Below, in pieces: positions 63,301-64,000 of a DNA stretch of 64,000 nt. Source of the stretch: Monarcha castaneiventris obscurior (Eukaryota > Chordata > Aves > Passeriformes > Monarchidae). Each line of letters starts with the position of its first letter. The first letter of the stretch is position 1. The notes beneath the pieces are model-generated. The model saw only the letters and a program-made list of their open reading frames with translations. It did not search any database and was not told where the DNA came from. Both the position numbers and the translations under genes were made by a program. The DNA lies in assembly GCA_026261815.1 (NCBI GenBank), contig JAMPIT010000230.1:11035001-11099000 (forward strand), read 5' to 3'.

Positions 63301-64000
63301 ATGTGAGTGGTTTGCACTCCTGAGAATGAGGACAGTTTGTTTCCACAATGTCCATGATGCAAAATAAAATCAAGCCGTTAGCCATAGGCCAGACACTCTT
63401 GGCACATAGAAGAGAAGCTGACACCTTGCATTCCTGAAGCGTGCAACAATATCTGAGCACAATACAAACACAGTGTTTTTAATCTTTTAAGAACATAGAT
63501 ACGGCTGGGAACCCTTCTTGGCTTTAGGTTTCCTACTTGACACCCTCCTACAGCCAGGACAAATCTCCCTGGTTGTTTATGGGGAGAGATGGTTCTTTGA
63601 ATATCCATCTGATTTCTGGAGAGGTCACAGGAGAAAATTAGGCTTATTCTAACTTGTGGAATTTATTTCACCATTTTTATATTCCTTGTGAAACAGGACA
63701 ATTTCACTACCCTACCTGTCATGGGATTCAGTGCTTGGAGAGGGAGTTATGCATATGGCCCTAATCCTCTCAAGGTTATATCAGAAGTACATGGCAGGAA
63801 CTGAAGCTACATCTGGTGAGCTTGAGTCCTGGCCTATAGATCCAGCAACCCACAGATTTGCTGTTTAACTTTGGCTATGAATACAACATTCCGAGTTTTT
63901 TTTCAGCTTTTTTATGATGGCAGCTGAAATTGTAATTATTAGTTCTGAACTGAACTGGGCAGGGGAGAAGGAAATGCTGGGTTTTTTATTACCCACAATA
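57371..64000. other. Intergenic stretch to window end
   Basis: This is AT-rich non-coding sequence with only short chance ORFs. A CpG-richer block at about 61500-62100 contains an AATAAA at 61920-61925 followed by a GC-rich segment. It could be an unrecognised repeat or LTR fragment, but I cannot name it. No exon, RNA gene or tandem array was recognised elsewhere. Confidence 0.6.

Overview
The window is vertebrate nuclear DNA, almost certainly from a bird. It is AT-rich and mostly non-coding. It holds spliced exons with GT/AG borders, two LTRs of types I recognise from avian endogenous retroviruses, one decayed CR1-like LINE remnant, and few SINE-like repeats. The species cannot be named from the sequence. 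Nothing prokaryotic is present: no operons, CRISPR array or phage-type genes.

Only one protein-coding gene is supported. It is the 3' end of PARD3 (Par-3 family cell polarity regulator), on the + strand. The last three coding exons lie at 22248-22368, 31597-31724 and 35138-35531 and join in frame (phase 2 in, 0, 2). They encode roughly the last 214 residues of a protein of about 1,350, ending at a TGA at 35529-35531. The 3'UTR runs to an AATAAA at 37220-37225. All bases before 22248 appear to be one long PARD3 intron, because the preceding coding exon was not found here. Introns of 9,228 bp and 3,413 bp separate the visible exons.

Region by region: 1-4918 is unremarkable intron. 4919-6183 is an ERVK-type LTR, antisense to PARD3, carrying an internal 40-bp minisatellite. 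6184-22247 is intron with AT-rich palindromes, a poly(T) tract and a CpG-dense patch near 11376-11445. 22248-37240 is the PARD3 tail. 37371-37706 is a 336-nt uninterrupted purine tract, a (GAAGA)n array just past the poly(A) signal. 37707-64000 looks intergenic, with a cluster of perfect palindromes (46231-46300), a CR1-like remnant (46340-46730) and an apparent solo LTR (56796-57370, minus strand) with a near-matching 5-bp target duplication. In human the region beyond the PARD3 3' end, towards NRP1, is also gene-poor, which fits.

The most useful leads are four. (1) A possible intronic-polyadenylation form of PARD3 has a 68-codon read-through and two AATAAA signals just after exon 22248-22368. 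(2) The purine tract may be a pause or R-loop element. (3) The palindrome cluster at 46.2 kb is unexplained. (4) The minisatellite sits inside the ERVK-type LTR. I did not find a convincing new multi-gene system. All statements come from reading the sequence and from memory of families; no alignment was run.
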